In this document: piece by piece, positions 1 to 11,686 of the stretch
Position numbering within the stretch: the stretch's first letter is position 1
How the letters are laid out: each line of letters opens with the position of its first letter
Source of the DNA: Vitrella brassicaformis
Taxonomy: Eukaryota; Sar; Vitrellaceae
Reading direction: 5' to 3'
Assembly (NCBI GenBank): GCA_001179505.1
Contig: CDMY01000334.1
Location: 68,755-111,964 of the forward strand
Length of the DNA: 43,210 nt
The notes under the pieces: generated by a model
What the model was told of the DNA's origin: nothing
Seen by the model: only the letters and a program-made list of their open reading frames with translations
Database searches by the model: none
Translations under genes and position numbers: made by a program

Positions 1-3000
1 CCAGCACTAGGTCCAGCGTGAAGGCAAGACACAACTCGAGGGAGCGGGACACCTCACAACACGCCAACGGCTGCATCAACGACACGCACACACACACATT
101 CAGAAACACGCACCGGCCAGCTGTGGCTGACCTCGTCGTCCTTTGGCGCATCAGGGAGGTGTGTGGCCATCTCCTCCCAGCACTTGGCCGGGCCGCACAC
201 ATCGGCTGCGCCACACACACGACCACACACATCAGGTATCCTATGCTTCTTCTGGAGTGTGAGGAGCTCTGTCGCTGACCGGTGAGCAGTGCGACGCCGA
301 AGAGGCAAGCGAAGAAGGAGGCCGTGCAGACGGGCATCATCCTGCCGTCATCAGGGGCCGTGGAGGGGATCAGGCGCTTCAGCGACGATATGGCGCTGCA
401 CACGCACCACAGTGCAGTGCAAGCAGCGACGGGGAGGGATGCGTTGCGTACCTGAGTATCTTGAGCTGTGAGGGCTTGGCGCGGTCTTCGTATGTGAAGG
501 CGTCATAAGTGCCCTCAGTGAAGCACACCCATATGTGCAGACACACTGAGGGGACCCCACCTCCCTGGTCGGTCAACACGCACACAGAGAGAAAGAGAGA
601 GCACATCACTGGAGTGATGGTTGCAGACAGGAAGCCTCTCTCTCTCTCTCTCTCTGTCACTCACCTCATACGGCGCGAGCAGCACTCTTGGCCGGTGGCC
701 TTCTCGGTGCGCCTGACGCGAGTCCACCACCCACACCCACACACACACATGAAGAGAGCACACACACCCATGTGTGAAAACGCTCCCACCATGGCCTGGT
801 TGACCATCTCGAGGTAGGTCCAAGTGGCGACGATGGGCAGCAGCCGGACGTCGCGGGCCAGCATCCGCACACATGTCAGGAATATCGACCGCCCCTGCTG
901 CATCTGGCCCTGCTCGTAGAGGAGGTGCGCGTACGCCGCCCAGATAAGCGGCTCGCTCTCCCACACCCGCAGCACACGACGACACACCCTGCACCCACCC
1001 CATCCCATCCATGTGTGTGCGCGATAAAGAGACTCTCTCTCCCTCCTTCTCTCTGTCTGTGTCTCTGTCTGTCTGTGTGGAGTGGAACGGGTCTGTCTCA
1101 CTTGTCTGTGCGTGCGGTGCACATGACGAGGAAGGCCAGCAGCGGTTCAGAGGGAAGGCGCAACGACGCCTGACGGCACACACACAGACAGACCCGCAAC
1201 TCACATGGGAGATGTGTCGCACAGGCGGATAGGTCGTTACCCGATCCGTGTGTTTGTCTGCCTACCTACCTGTGCCGCGCACCGTGCCAGCATGGGCGCC
1301 CACCTCTTGGCTGCCTCGCGCACACGGCAGTCGCCGTCAAGGGCGTCAAATACACAGAGGCCTCCTGGGCAAACCACATGTGTGTGTGCATGTTTACCAA
1401 GTCAAACAAGTTGGTCAAGTTAGTTCCTACCTGTGCCGGCCGCTCCAGCTGTCCCCAGCACACACACGGCACTCTCACCAACGCCCTTCACACACACACA
1501 CACACGTAAACATGTGTGTGTAAGTTTGCCAGTGCTTGGTTGCCTCTGCTGCTGCTGATACTGCGCTGGTTGTGGTGGTGGGTGTGTCACTGAGGTCGAG
1601 GCTGTTGACGGTTTGGTTCCACTTTGCCATGCGGAGATCGAACGAAGACATGGCTGACGGCAATAAGTGCCGCACCAGCAGCACATGCGGGTGGTTGCTG
1701 CTGTAGCTGCAGCAATCAGCCAAATCAGGGAGAGACACAGAGAGAGAAGAAATGGATGGATGGATGGCTGGCTTGTGTGCGTGGAGAGATACTACTGGCT
1801 CGCTCACCTGAACAGTGTTGGCGCGCCGAAGAGGCTCATCCAGTGCAGCACAAAGGACAGCAGCGCCTTGCTTTTGGCAGCACCTGCTCATCAACAAATA
1901 CACCCACATATGGGTGAGTGACGTGTGCACCCACCCCACCGCACACACCTTTCATGGCCGGGAGGTCAAGCATGAGCGGCGCCAGTGCGGCGAACGCCGC
2001 TGCCCCGTCATCATCGGCCTGTACCATATAGACGTCTATGTGGGTGCGTGTGTGGGTACGTGTGTGAGTCTGACCGTGCCGTCGCCTCGGGTGTAACCGC
2101 AGCAGTGCTCGTCGTCGGCCTGCTGCTCTCTCTCCGCAAAGGCAGCCATGCCCACACCGCTAGCGACCGCTCCCGCTGATGCTGCCACACTCGTGGGGGC
2201 GTCTGTGGACATTTGCAAGAGGGAGGCTGTCTGTCTGTCTGTTTGTCTGTGTCTTCGTCCTGCTCACCGAGTTTTGTGTCGTCGACGGCCTCGCAAATCT
2301 TCAGCATCCCCTCGGTCGCAGCTCCGCCGCTGCACGGCACGCATTAATTGCATTCTGTGTGTGTGTGTGTGTTTGTGAAGGTACCCACCGACCTCTGTTT
2401 GGCGCTGCTGGTGGACTGTGCGAGTAGTGTGTGCAGGTGGGGCGCGGCGAGACTGTCACCGAAGCGGCCACGGCCGCTGGCCCAGGACGCCTGCAGCTGC
2501 TGCATGTCATCGACAAAGAGGCTCTTCATGCACAGAACCTGACGAGACAGACAGACAGACAGCCCACCGTTACACACGTGCACCTCTCTGTCTGTCTGTC
2601 TGTCTGTCGCCCACTGACGGACCTGCACGAGAGCGACTGCCCTTCGGTGGTGCCCGGCGTGCAGCTCCAGCAAGATGAGCACCTGCCCACAGAAACAGAC
2701 ACACCCGACAGACAAACACACGAATGACTGACTGACTGAGTGAGTGAATGAGTGTCTGCAGAGAGACACAGCTAGAGTGACAGACAGACTGACCGTCAGC
2801 ACGGCCATCTTGCACTCGGCGTAGACGTAGCTCTGGTCGTCCTCAGGTCTCACCCTGACGCCCGTGCTGATGGCCAAGTACGACTCGTGCACCTCATGCA
2901 CATACTTGGCGTGAAGCGCAGACACACACGACAGCAAAGACGACGCGAGACCACTGCACACACACACACACACAAGATGAATTACCACACACACACACAG

Positions 3001-5665
3001 ACACACACACAGACAGACACACACGCAGGCACCGGATGGCGGCCGTCGAGTAGAGCTGGAAGTTGCGGGCGACGAAGAGGACGTACTCGCGGAACAGCAG
3101 GGGGCTCAGACACTGTTGCGTACACGCATCAAGAGACACACACATAGAGAGAGAGAGGGGGGGGGGATGTGCTGTGCTGTGCTGTGGCTGCCTGACTTCT
3201 TTGGCAGCCTCTTCCCACACGGAAAGCATATCTGAGGCGTCACGGAGCCGGCTCCGCACTTGCAGCAGCTCCTGCACACACGCATGGCACATAGACAGAC
3301 ACATACACACACATCGCAGACATGCACGACGGCTCACCAGAGTGAGCTGCGGGTTGTTCTTGTTGAAGGTGAGGGCCCTCTCCAGGATGCTCTCCTGTCG
3401 CTCCCACACCTGCACACACACACACACACATGTGTCAATGCATCAACACGAGTGTGGGTGGGTGTCTTGTGGGGTGGGGTGCCTGTGAGTCGAGTGCGCG
3501 TGAGGTCTCCCGCAGGTACTGGGGCTGGAAACGTGAAAACCGCAGCCAACCTGCCACACTGGCCAGCCACAGGTATGATGCGCCTGTGAGTGCTCCTTGC
3601 TTTCTCCTTCTCTCACTCGTTTGTGTGGTCTCTGCACCGCCTGTGCATGGCCTCGTTGGCCGCGGCGATGCCGCTCGTCACAAAGGGGCCCTCCTCCTCG
3701 CTGTCGCTGTCACCTTCAGCATCACCCTCCCTCCCGACCGGGGGTGACATTTTCTCTGGCGCCAGAGTGATGAACGACATGTCGTCACTCGTCTGTCGTC
3801 GTTGTGGATGTGGCTGCTGCTGTGGCTGTGGCTGTGGCTGTGGGGTGGGCGCCGCTGACGGCTGCATGTACCCAACAGGCACACGTACCCATTTGGGTGA
3901 AACTTATCTCTCTCTGTGGAGTGACTGCACCTGCTGGTGGTGGTGGTCTGGTTTTTTCTTGGCAGGCCTTCTGTCCTCGATGCCTTTCTTCTCCTTCCTG
4001 ACCTCTCGCCGCATGTGGACAAAGTACCGATCTGAGCTCCCGAGACGGTCGTCTGACACACAGACATGGCCACGCACACATACACACAGGCACACATCCA
4101 CACACACATCCATCCATCCATCCACCGATCTGTCGCTGTCTGTGTGGGAGAGTGTGTTTCTTGTGTCACCAACCACACACCCCCATCTCATCTCATCTCA
4201 TCTGCCCACCCGATGTGCGTGTGGCGCCTGGGATGAAGTCCCTCTCCTCCAGCAGCCGAGGGTGGGCAGACAGGCCCTTCGACGACCTGATGTCATGTCA
4301 TATCGACGATCGGCGATCGATGTGCGTGTGCGTGTGTTCTGTGTTCTGTGCATGGCATGCCCATCACATACGTTGGCTTGGCTCTCTTCTTGAGCGCTGG
4401 CGCCGGCCGGCTGGACAGGTCAGCTCGCATACTGCCACCCCTGCACAGACCGAGACCGTCACCCACACACACATGCACACGGACAGACATAACACACGCA
4501 CCCGCACCCAGCCCCATGTCGCCCGCGCACCGTTCTTTGTCCTCGGCAGCCATGCCCATGATCTTGCCCCGACGGCCGTCCAGCGCCCCCCCAGCAGGCA
4601 GTCCCCTGTCGGATCCTCTGATGGCGACAAGAGAAACAGAGAGAGAGGGGAGAGAGAGAGAGGCCTCTGTCGGTCTGTGTGTCTGTAGGAGTGCGTGCGC
4701 GTGTTGTGGTTTGGGTCAGTCAGTCGCCACGTGGCCCACCGACCCACTCACCGAGTGTCGCAGTAGCACAGGACGCTCAGATCGTCGTCGAAGCACATGG
4801 CGCCATTTACCGCCTCGCCCTCGTCCCCATCATCGTCACGTCGTCTCTCCTCTCGTTCCTCCCGTCTTCGCCTCTTCTCCCGCCGCCCACGCGCACTCGC
4901 ACCATCCTCATCGCTCGACGACGAACTCGCGATCTCTATCACTCCTGCACGCAGCACGCACGCACGCACGCACGCACGCAAGCACACATCGATCGATTGC
5001 TTGCAACCTCGCGAGCCTCAGTCAGCTTCCCTCTCTCACCTTGGTCGTCCCCCCTGTCCTTGAGCCGCCTTTTTTTCCTCTCCTGCTTCTCTCTCTTGCG
5101 CCGCTTCTTGTCCTTCCTGCGCCGCTTCCGGCGATCCTTCTCGTCGTCCACATACCGGTCATCATACTCACCACCGTCACCCCGCCCCACCATCGGACGC
5201 GACGACAGAAGAATGGCCGAAGGCGGCTGGGAGGAGGCCTGCAGCCGCCAAGACAGACATTGGGCGTGGTATGTTGTGTGTGTGTGTGTGTGTGTGAGCG
5301 ACCGACCTCTGTGTCACACGGCTGTCGGTGAGCGTCTTCGTGCCGGTCCTGGTGCCTCCGGTGTCCCCTGCTCACGGTAGGGAAGCTCTGGCCGACACGC
5401 AGCCACTCCATCCTCTCATCGCAGCCGCCATCTGCCGCTTCTGATGGACCTGCATGCCACACGCAGCATGGCCTATGATGAATTCATAAGCGCAGTAAGT
5501 GCATGACGATCGATCACCTGCGGCTCCGTCGGCTTCTGGTGCTGCTGCCGCTGCCGCTGCTGGTGGTGCGGCGTCGCCAGTCTGGATGGCTCCTTGTGGG
5601 GCGTAGGCGGCAAACAGCGGTGGCGGAGGTGCTTCACCAACATCTTGATCTCTTGTCGAAGTCAT
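1..5665 (-). CDS. NRDE2: NRDE2-like nuclear RNA-silencing factor (multi-exon; 3' end outside window)
   Basis: Minus-strand gene of about 20 exons, starting at the ATG at 5665-5663 (MTSTRDQDVGEAPPPP) and running off the left edge. The N-terminal third is low-complexity: a Lys/Arg/Glu-rich block (exon near 5200-5040), then an Asp/Ser-rich block and the segment MCFDDDLSVLCYCDTR near 4797-4750. The rest is helical repeat: VWERQESILERALTFNKNNP (near 3410-3350), REYVLFVARNFQLYSTAAIR (near 3095-3035), and ESEPLIWAAYAHLLYEQGQM (near 955-895). This order (basic/acidic N-terminus, then HAT/TPR-like repeats with 'xxxILERALxxNP' and 'WxxYxxFVxxxF') matches the NRDE-2 family, nuclear proteins of RNAi-directed silencing and, in animals, partners of the helicase MTR4. 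The last exons visible are AKCWEEMATHLPDAPKDDE (near 195-140) and one reaching base 1. One intron (donor next to 3483) appears to use a GC donor. It shares a 188-bp divergent promoter with the trigger factor gene. Another HAT-repeat RNA-processing factor (CRNKL1 or UTP6 type) is the main alternative. Several N-terminal exon joins are uncertain. Confidence 0.62.
4961..4980. repeat. (CACG)n microsatellite
   Basis: Five CACG units inside an intron of the NRDE2-like gene. Confidence 0.85.
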
Positions 5666-5716
5666 GATCTCAATGATCCATCCGGTTGCTCCGGGTCAAG
5701 CAAGGGTTCCGGCGGG

Positions 5717-5733
5717 TAGGGTTTCAAACCCTA
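5717..5733. promoter_or_regulatory. Palindromic promoter motif (TAGGGTTTCAAACCCTA)
   Basis: Perfect inverted repeat with a single central C. It lies 120 bp upstream of the trigger factor ATG and 51 bp upstream of the NRDE2-like ATG. Near-identical palindromes occur before the OST1 gene and the helical-repeat gene. The half-site AAACCCTA resembles telomere-repeat 'telo-box' elements of plant promoters; a role here is inferred. Confidence 0.5.
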
Positions 5734-5746
5734 GACCCCAGCTTCT

Positions 5747-5756
5747 GCGAGCTTAG
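5747..5756 (+). promoter_or_regulatory. GCGAGCTTAG promoter motif (trigger factor gene)
   Basis: Exact 10-mer ending 97 bp upstream of the trigger factor ATG, on the coding strand. The same word sits at nearly the same distance and orientation upstream of RRP1 and of the DUF900 gene, and a close variant precedes the putative plastid protein gene. Confidence 0.45.
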
Positions 5757-5853
5757 CCCCAACGGGAGAAGGAGGGCCTGGCAACAAGCAAATCCGCTTT
5801 AAGGCTCCAGGAGGGCCTGTCCATGTATATCAGCCGCTAGATCAGCAGAGAGG

Positions 5854-6346
5854 ATGGTAGATCTGCTGATGACTGTCTGCCTGGCTCTTGCCGCTTACCT
5901 CTGCGCCTGGCCGATGAGGAGTGCAGGTGCGTGTGTGTGAGGGATGCAGGCAGATCTGTCGGCACATCATGACGCGTATAGTGCTCATTCATTGCAAGCA
6001 GTGCGTGTGCGTGTGCAGACGCGAGATCTCTGACAGAGAGAAGGCGGCAGAAGGGGTCAGCGTTCATCCTGCAGCAGCTGCAGCTGCCGGGAGGAATCAC
6101 GCCGCGCACACGCGCACACAGAAGGGTAGGTACCCACACGCAGGTAGCTGGCGGATGCAGTCACTCATTGGTGTGCGTGTGTGACTGTCCTGTTCTCCTC
6201 TGTTCTGCAGGTGCGTGTGGCACCCGCTGTGTATGCGTCCAAAGCAAAGGGGTTCGCTGTCGACTCAGAGAGGGACCAGAGGAGGTAGATAGACGTGCTA
6301 CAGACATACACACGGCACAAGAAGTGTCTGTCTGTCGTATCCCATG

Positions 6347-6377
<31 letters not shown>

Positions 6378-7376
6378 TTTTTGCAGGGGTGGTGGGGAGG
6401 GTCCGTCATCGGTCAAGAAGGTGGCCCGCTCACTGCCGCCACCCACACCCAAGGTTAATTCGTGCTGTCAACGAAAGGAGTGATTGACACACACGCACGA
6501 TCGATGCATCTCTCTCTCTCTGTTTGTCTGTCTGTCTGTCTGTCTGTGTCTGACCCACTGACCAAACAAACCAACGAGCAGGGAAGGGCAATAAAGCGTC
6601 GCCGGTCTGAGATACAGCGGGATCGGGAGGGCAAGGCCGCCACAGACAGGTCAGTCGGTGAGGGACGGAGGGAGGGACTGACTAGTGGGATGGGCAGACA
6701 CACAGACAACGTGTATGTCCGTGTGCATGTCAGTGGGGAAGGGAACGACACGGTGGCCTATGAAGACCTGCCAGAGGAGGAGCAGATCAAGAGGAAGAAA
6801 CGTGCCAAGCAGGTAACTAAGTAAGGGCTGTCTGTCTGCTCTCTGTCTGCCTGCCTGTCGATATCACGTGTCTGTCTGCTGTGTTGTGTGCCCACCATTG
6901 TGTCATTGTGTTTCATGGCATCAAGGCGTACATCGAGGGGGCTTACATGGAGAAGAAGCAGAGAGAGGTGCGCGCGCTGGAAACACACAAAGACACGCAC
7001 ACTCGCGCACACAGGGGGGTGACTGACATATTGGACGTATGCGGATGTGTGTGTGGACTGCATGGCAGGATGCCGATGCGTTCCAGCACCGACTGAAGCA
7101 GAGGGCTCAGCAGGAGGACATACAGCTCATCACCAAGGGCAAAGAGGCAAGCCGTATCCAGCCAGCCAGACAGCCAGACAGCCATGTACGCCCCACGCGA
7201 CCGACCGATCTGTGTTGGTTTGTGTTGTGTGGGGGTGTGTCTGTGTCTGTGTCCTTGCTGTGTGTGTGTGTGTGCAGGTGAATGTGAGTCTGGAGCCAGA
7301 GGTGAATTCAACCGTCACCGTCAATGTGCAAGTCGACGGCAACTTCACGCAGCAGGTGTCCTGACACTCACACACA

Positions 7377-7410
<34 letters not shown>

Positions 7411-10400
7411 CGCATCAATGCCATGCACCCATACATCTCTCGTGTGTGTGCGTGTGTGTGTAGATGTGGGAGGTTGTGCTGGCCGACCTGAATGAAGAGG
7501 CCGCCATCAAGGGTTTCCAGAAGGGCAAGACGCCCACTGAGGTCGGTCAGCATTGTGAGCACTGGCGCGCAAGACTGGAGCCCCATGTGTGCGTGTCGCG
7601 TCGCGTGTGCAGGTGCTCGTCAACCGAATCGGGATCGAGCCCGTAAAGGTGCGCGTGTGTATGTGTGCAATGCATGTGAATGTGCATCTCCGTGTGTGTG
7701 TGTGTGTGTGTGTGCAGGCGCGCTGTGTCGAGTACACCGTCTACGCGCTCACTCCCAAAGTGCTCCGGAAACTCCCAATACAGGCACGCACGCACGCACG
7801 AGCACCACACACATACCGGTCCACCGCTATGCAGGCAGACAGGCAGACAGACAGACACTCACACATTGGAGTGCGTTCCCTCGTGTGTGTGTGTGTATAC
7901 CTGCCTCTAGAGCATCGGCACGGCGCGCACAGAGGGCTCCAGACGGACACTTGCGGGCTTCTTCAGGTCAGTCAGCGCATTTCCATCCATCCATCCAGCC
8001 ATGCACGGATGCCCACACGTCCGTCCGTCTGCAGGCCCGGGGAGCCGTTCCAGTTCCAAATCGAGACGGACGTGTGGCCGTCGATCGCATTCGCCAAACA
8101 CCCACACACTGGGGAAGACATGTACAGGCAGCTAGAGGTGGGTACCTGCCTGCAGCATGGCATGACGCCTGTCTGCACACCACACACACCCATCACTCAC
8201 AGTGCCCGCCCATGTGTGTGTCTGTGTGAGTAGGTGACGGCTGTGAAGCCCGACTTCGACTTTCGCATGCACAGATACCGATATGAGCTGAGGCACAACC
8301 ACGCCAAAGTGAGCATCATGATGCACACACCAATGGCGCCGCATGTGTGTGTGTGTGTGAATGGCAGCTGGTGCCGACTCCAGACGATCGAGCGCTCTGG
8401 GGTGACGCTTTGGTGGCCGAGAGAGTCGAGACCTTCCTAGTGGGCGAGAACGGCACAGTGGGGCAGCAGGTGCGTCCGCATGGCATGCTATGGGTCTAGT
8501 CTATGCATGACACACCACACATGCACCGCACCCATCTAACCTATACACACGTGTGTGGGTGTGGTGTGTGTAGCTGACGGGTCCCGAGTTCACGCTGGCA
8601 GACGAGGTGCTCCACCTGGTGCCACACGTGCACCTGGACGGCCTCGTCGAGGGCTGCATAGGTCGGTCAGTCGGGGCGGACGAACGGACACACGCACACA
8701 CTATGCACGCACACAAATGCGTGTTTGGCTCTGGCTCTGACTGGTGTGTAGGCATGCGCCAGGGCGAGAGCCGGCTGGTGAAGGTCAGCACGGCAGGCAG
8801 CTCTGGTGGTGCCGAGCAGGTAACTAAAGTACGGGTGTGCGCATTATACACGTGAATTGCATTGCAATCCTTGGTGGCTTGGCCGATTGTCAGGGTGCTG
8901 CTGATGCTGATGCTGATGCTGACCATGATGGAGATCAAGGGCTCGAGCAAGATGACGAGGGCGACGAAGACGCAGAGGTGCGGACGGGACGGCTTGCCAT
9001 GTGTATACCTTTCTTGTGTTGTGTGGGTGCAGCTGTTCCTCAACGTCACCAACGTGCGCGTCATGGCCCGGTCAGTCAGTCTGCACACGTGCCACCAGTG
9101 AATTGAATGCAGCATAAGAAAGTGAGCAGCTGCATTAAGTCACTGTCTGCGTGTGTTCCTTCACAGAGAGGTCCCGGACCTTAGCGATGCACTCGCGAGG
9201 CAAGCAGGTGCGCGCCACCACACACACTCGACACACCTAGCGATGCATTCACCCCATCGCTGTGCGTGTGTGGATGAATGCAGCCAACATGACGCTCAAG
9301 GAGCTGCTGGGCCAGGTGGAGGACAAGCTGCTCAAGCAGTGCCAGGTGGGCGGCTGGGTGGTGGGTGAGTGAGGGACAGAGAGGGAGGGAGGGCAAACAC
9401 ACACATTAATACGAACGAACGAGCGCATCTCGGCTGTCGACGTGTCTGTCGTGGGCAGGATGACCGGGAGCGCAATCTTCGCGCCGGCGTCATCGCCGCA
9501 CTGCTCGAGTGCACCAACCTCACCATCCCAGGTAAGGTACACACACTCAGATGCACTCACGTGTGGACAATGTCTGCCAATTCTGCGCACAGAGACGCTC
9601 ATAGTGGAACACGGCAAGGGCAAGTACGAGATGCTGCTCAAGACGGAGGCCTCCAAAGGCCACGACGTCTCCAAACTCACCAACGCGGCCGCACTCAACG
9701 ACTACCTTCGCCGGAAACAAGCCGCCATCACACAGTAAGTAGTCATTGAACACGGCGGCTCTGCTGGAGTACCCACCTGCACGTGTGTGTGTGTTGGCAC
9801 AGGGAGCTGCAGGCGTCCTTTATCCTGGATGAGATCGCCGAGAGAGAGGGGCTGACTGTGGCGGTGAGTCGAACTAAGCACACGTGTCTGTCTGTGAATC
9901 TACCTGTGTGTGTATCTCTCTCTGTGTGTGTCTGTGTAGCCTGACGAGCTGCAGATCAACATCGACACGGTGCAGCAAGACATGAAGAAGCTCAAGCTTG
10001 TGGTCCGCCAGCCCCGCGCCCACACACCCCACGCACATATGTCATCTGTGTGTGCAGGAGTCTCGAGTGCAGTCGAAGCTCGAGGCAATGCTCATGGCGC
10101 AGCGGGTCATCGACTGGATCACAGAGAGGTCCGTGACACACACACACATACGAAGATAATGGTGGCATCCATCCATCCGTCCGTTTGTGCTCACTGCAGG
10201 TCGTCGATCACCTGGGTTGACGAGGCCGAACTGTATGGCGGCAATCTCGACGACAGGCTGGACACGCTCATGCGCCAGACGGACGCCACCACACCCACAA
10301 CCGACACACACAGTGACAGCGCCCCGACTGCCAAGGTGCCTTCCTGACACACACACACGGTGTGCGCAGACAGCCACGTGAATGGGTGCATCTCTGAATG

Positions 10401-10467
10401 TGGGCAGATGTCGGCTGAGGATGTTCTGGCCCGGCGGGCGCTGAGGACCGTGAGCAGTGTCCGGTGA
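5854..10467 (+). CDS. tig: Trigger factor-like chaperone/peptidyl-prolyl isomerase, probably plastid-targeted
   Basis: About 29 exons. The start MVDLLMTVCLALAAYLCAWP (5854 on) is hydrophobic like a signal peptide and is followed by a basic exon (DARSLTERRRQKGSAF), a bipartite leader pattern expected for complex plastids. The ribosome-binding domain is marked by GFQKGKTPTE (exon 7465-7540), matching the GFRxGKxP signature. The central FKBP-type isomerase region is seen as GMRQGESRLVKV (near 8751-8786) and, after an acidic insert rich in Asp/Ala (8895-8970), MAREVPDLSDALARQA, equivalent to the bacterial 'RxLPELDDxFA'. The C-terminal helical domain includes ELQASFILDEIAEREGLTVA (9804-9863) and RVQSKLEAMLMAQRVIDWIT (10060-10125). 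The last exon (10409-10467) ends at TGA; skipping its splice would give an alternative stop near 10347. Two introns use GC donors (at 7147 and 7784). Trigger factor folds nascent chains on bacterial-type ribosomes, here presumably in the plastid. Family call is strong; targeting is inferred. Confidence 0.85.
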
Positions 10468-10719
10468 TGTGGTCGATGATTGTGTGCGTTTTGTGCACGC
10501 GGATACCTGTCTGTCTCGTGTGTGGACTGTACATCTGAACGTCAGTTACGGGCCTTTTGGGTGTATGGGTATGGGTATGGGTGTGTGTGGAGGTGTTAAG
10601 ACCTCATATGTATGCATCGACTTAACCGATTCATTGCAGGCCTGTCGTCTCGTCTGGCATGGTTGCTTCAGTACATACGCAGTATCCATCATACATACGT
10701 TGAGTGTTCCGTCCGCGTG

Positions 10720-10766
10720 TTCCCCTCCCCCTCCCCCTCCTCTCCTCTCCTCTCCTCTCCTCTCCT
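10720..10766. repeat. Polypyrimidine (TCTCC)n tract
   Basis: CCCCTCC runs followed by TCTCC pentamers in intergenic DNA. Confidence 0.9.
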
Positions 10767-10910
10767 ACAAAATGAAAACAAAATACGCCAAATGAAAAGA
10801 AAAGAGACCGAGGCCGTAATACGTCCATCCATCCATCCATCCATTGAGCACTATTTATCGAGTGAGACGGACGCAGCCAGCCAGGAAGCTCTCTCTCTCT
10901 CTCTTTCTCT

Positions 10911-10956
10911 GTCTGTCTCTGTCTGTCTCTGTCTGTCTCTGTCTGTCTCTGTCTGT
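10911..10956. repeat. 10-bp tandem repeat, unit GTCTGTCTCT
   Basis: Four perfect consecutive copies at 10911-10950 plus a partial fifth, preceded by a CT run. It is a compound of the TGTC and CT microsatellites seen in introns. Confidence 0.9.
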
Positions 10957-11017
10957 TACGGTCTGTGTGTATCTGCGCATCTGCACACATACACGCAGAC
11001 CGTAACAAGCAGCTAGC

Positions 11018-11594
11018 CTACACATTGAACTTCTTGTTCTTCTCGTTGAACTCCTTGATGTTCGCCAGGTACTCGTTGCGGCCGGCGAGCTTAGTCACCA
11101 GGGTTTCTCGTTCTGGGAATGCCGCCTCGGCGAAGCAGAAATCCTGGTACCGGTCGACACCCTCCTTGTTGGTGTAGGCGGCTTGCTTGCGTGTCTCGTT
11201 GGGATCGCCGCACTGTCCCTTCCGTCCGAAGGCGCCCCTCTCACTGTAGCAGTCACCTTGCCAGATGCCGTAGCCTCGGAAAATGTTTGTTGGCTTGAGG
11301 ACCTTGTTGAGCGCGCAGACCTTGTCAATCTCGCCGCACTTGTAGGGTTCTCAATCAAAGACCGCCCTCCTGGTAACGGTCGAGCTGCTCCTGCAGCTGG
11401 ACGAGGCTCAGGGACAGTCCGGCAGACGTCCCAGCTGCATTGCAACAGTGAAACAGCCCGAGAGTGATTGCATTGCATGCGCAGGCATCATTGACGGACT
11501 GTCACTTACTTTGCTCATGGGCGCACTTGGCGGCGACGAGGAGCTCTACGAGGATGGTCAGTGCGACCAGAAGGAACGACTTGTGCGCCGCCAT
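11018..11594 (-). CDS. Small secreted Cys-containing protein, function unknown
   Basis: Start ATG at 11594-11592; exon 1 (to 11510) encodes MAAHKSFLLVALTILVELLV followed by AAKCAHEQ, a clear signal peptide. The simplest model removes one intron 11509-11350 (donor gtaagt, acceptor ...gattgag) and reads into PYKCGEIDKVCALNKVLKP, ending NIKEFNEKNKKFNV and TAG at 11020-11018, about 135 residues in all. Mature-region cysteines lie in YKCG, KVCA, GDCY, GQCG and DFCF, so disulphides are possible. An alternative keeps an extra exon (acceptor at 11434) but then needs a 13-nt intron. No domain was recognised. A location in the ER, outside the cell or in a plastid lumen are all possible. It is head-to-head with the LON-domain gene, with only 92 bp between the start codons. 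Confidence 0.65.
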
Positions 11595-11686
11595 CCTCTT
11601 GAAGACGCCGAAATTACGTCCGGCCCCCCCACATGCGTTAGGGTCACATTGCGTAAAACACTTTGTCCTGAGCCTTTTGGTGCAAT
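11595..11686. promoter_or_regulatory. Very short bidirectional promoter (92 bp)
   Basis: The whole space between the start codons of the secreted-protein gene and the LON-domain gene, including both 5' UTRs. It contains a run of seven C and TTAGGGTCACATTGCG, but no exact copy of the two recurrent motifs. Confidence 0.55.

Larger units (their letters stand above)
5666..5853. promoter_or_regulatory. Bidirectional promoter region, NRDE2-like / trigger factor
   Basis: 188 bp separate the two opposing start codons. The region holds both recurrent motifs of this window: a perfect 17-nt palindrome at 5717-5733 and GCGAGCTTAG at 5747-5756. No TATA box is evident. That it promotes transcription both ways is inferred from gene layout. 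Confidence 0.6.
10468..11017. other. Convergent intergenic region with microsatellites
   Basis: 3' flanks of the trigger factor gene and of the small secreted-protein gene. I see no supported exon. It carries a CCTCT-type pyrimidine tract (10720-10766), a CATC tract (10825-10843) and a 10-bp tandem repeat (10911-10956). Confidence 0.7.

Noticed and set aside
515-1222. A long open frame on the minus strand spanning 700 bp
   Set aside because: It reads through microsatellite introns (CVCVRVD, LSLSL); only two or three short parts between splice signals are coding-like and they belong to the NRDE2-like gene.
2560-2612. TGTC/GACA arrays as CRISPR-like or satellite arrays
   Set aside because: Units are 4 bp with no spacers; these are ordinary microsatellites confined mostly to introns.
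3590-5380. Long plus-strand open frames (267, 327 and 233 codons)
   Set aside because: They are made of antisense Arg/Ser/Leu-rich low complexity opposite the basic N-terminus of the NRDE2-like gene and cross clear minus-strand splice sites.
11082-11096. A further copy of the GCGAGCTTAG promoter word
   Set aside because: GCGAGCTTAG at 11087 lies inside the coding exon of the small secreted-protein gene (antisense of TKLAGRNE), so it is not a promoter copy; it does show the word can occur by chance.
11350-11362. A 13-nt intron in the small secreted-protein gene
   Set aside because: Keeping the open piece after 11434 (GLSLSLVQLQEQLDRYQEG) requires removing 13 nt to reach PYKCGEIDK. A single ordinary intron 11509-11350 gives the same downstream frame, so the ultra-short intron is not needed.
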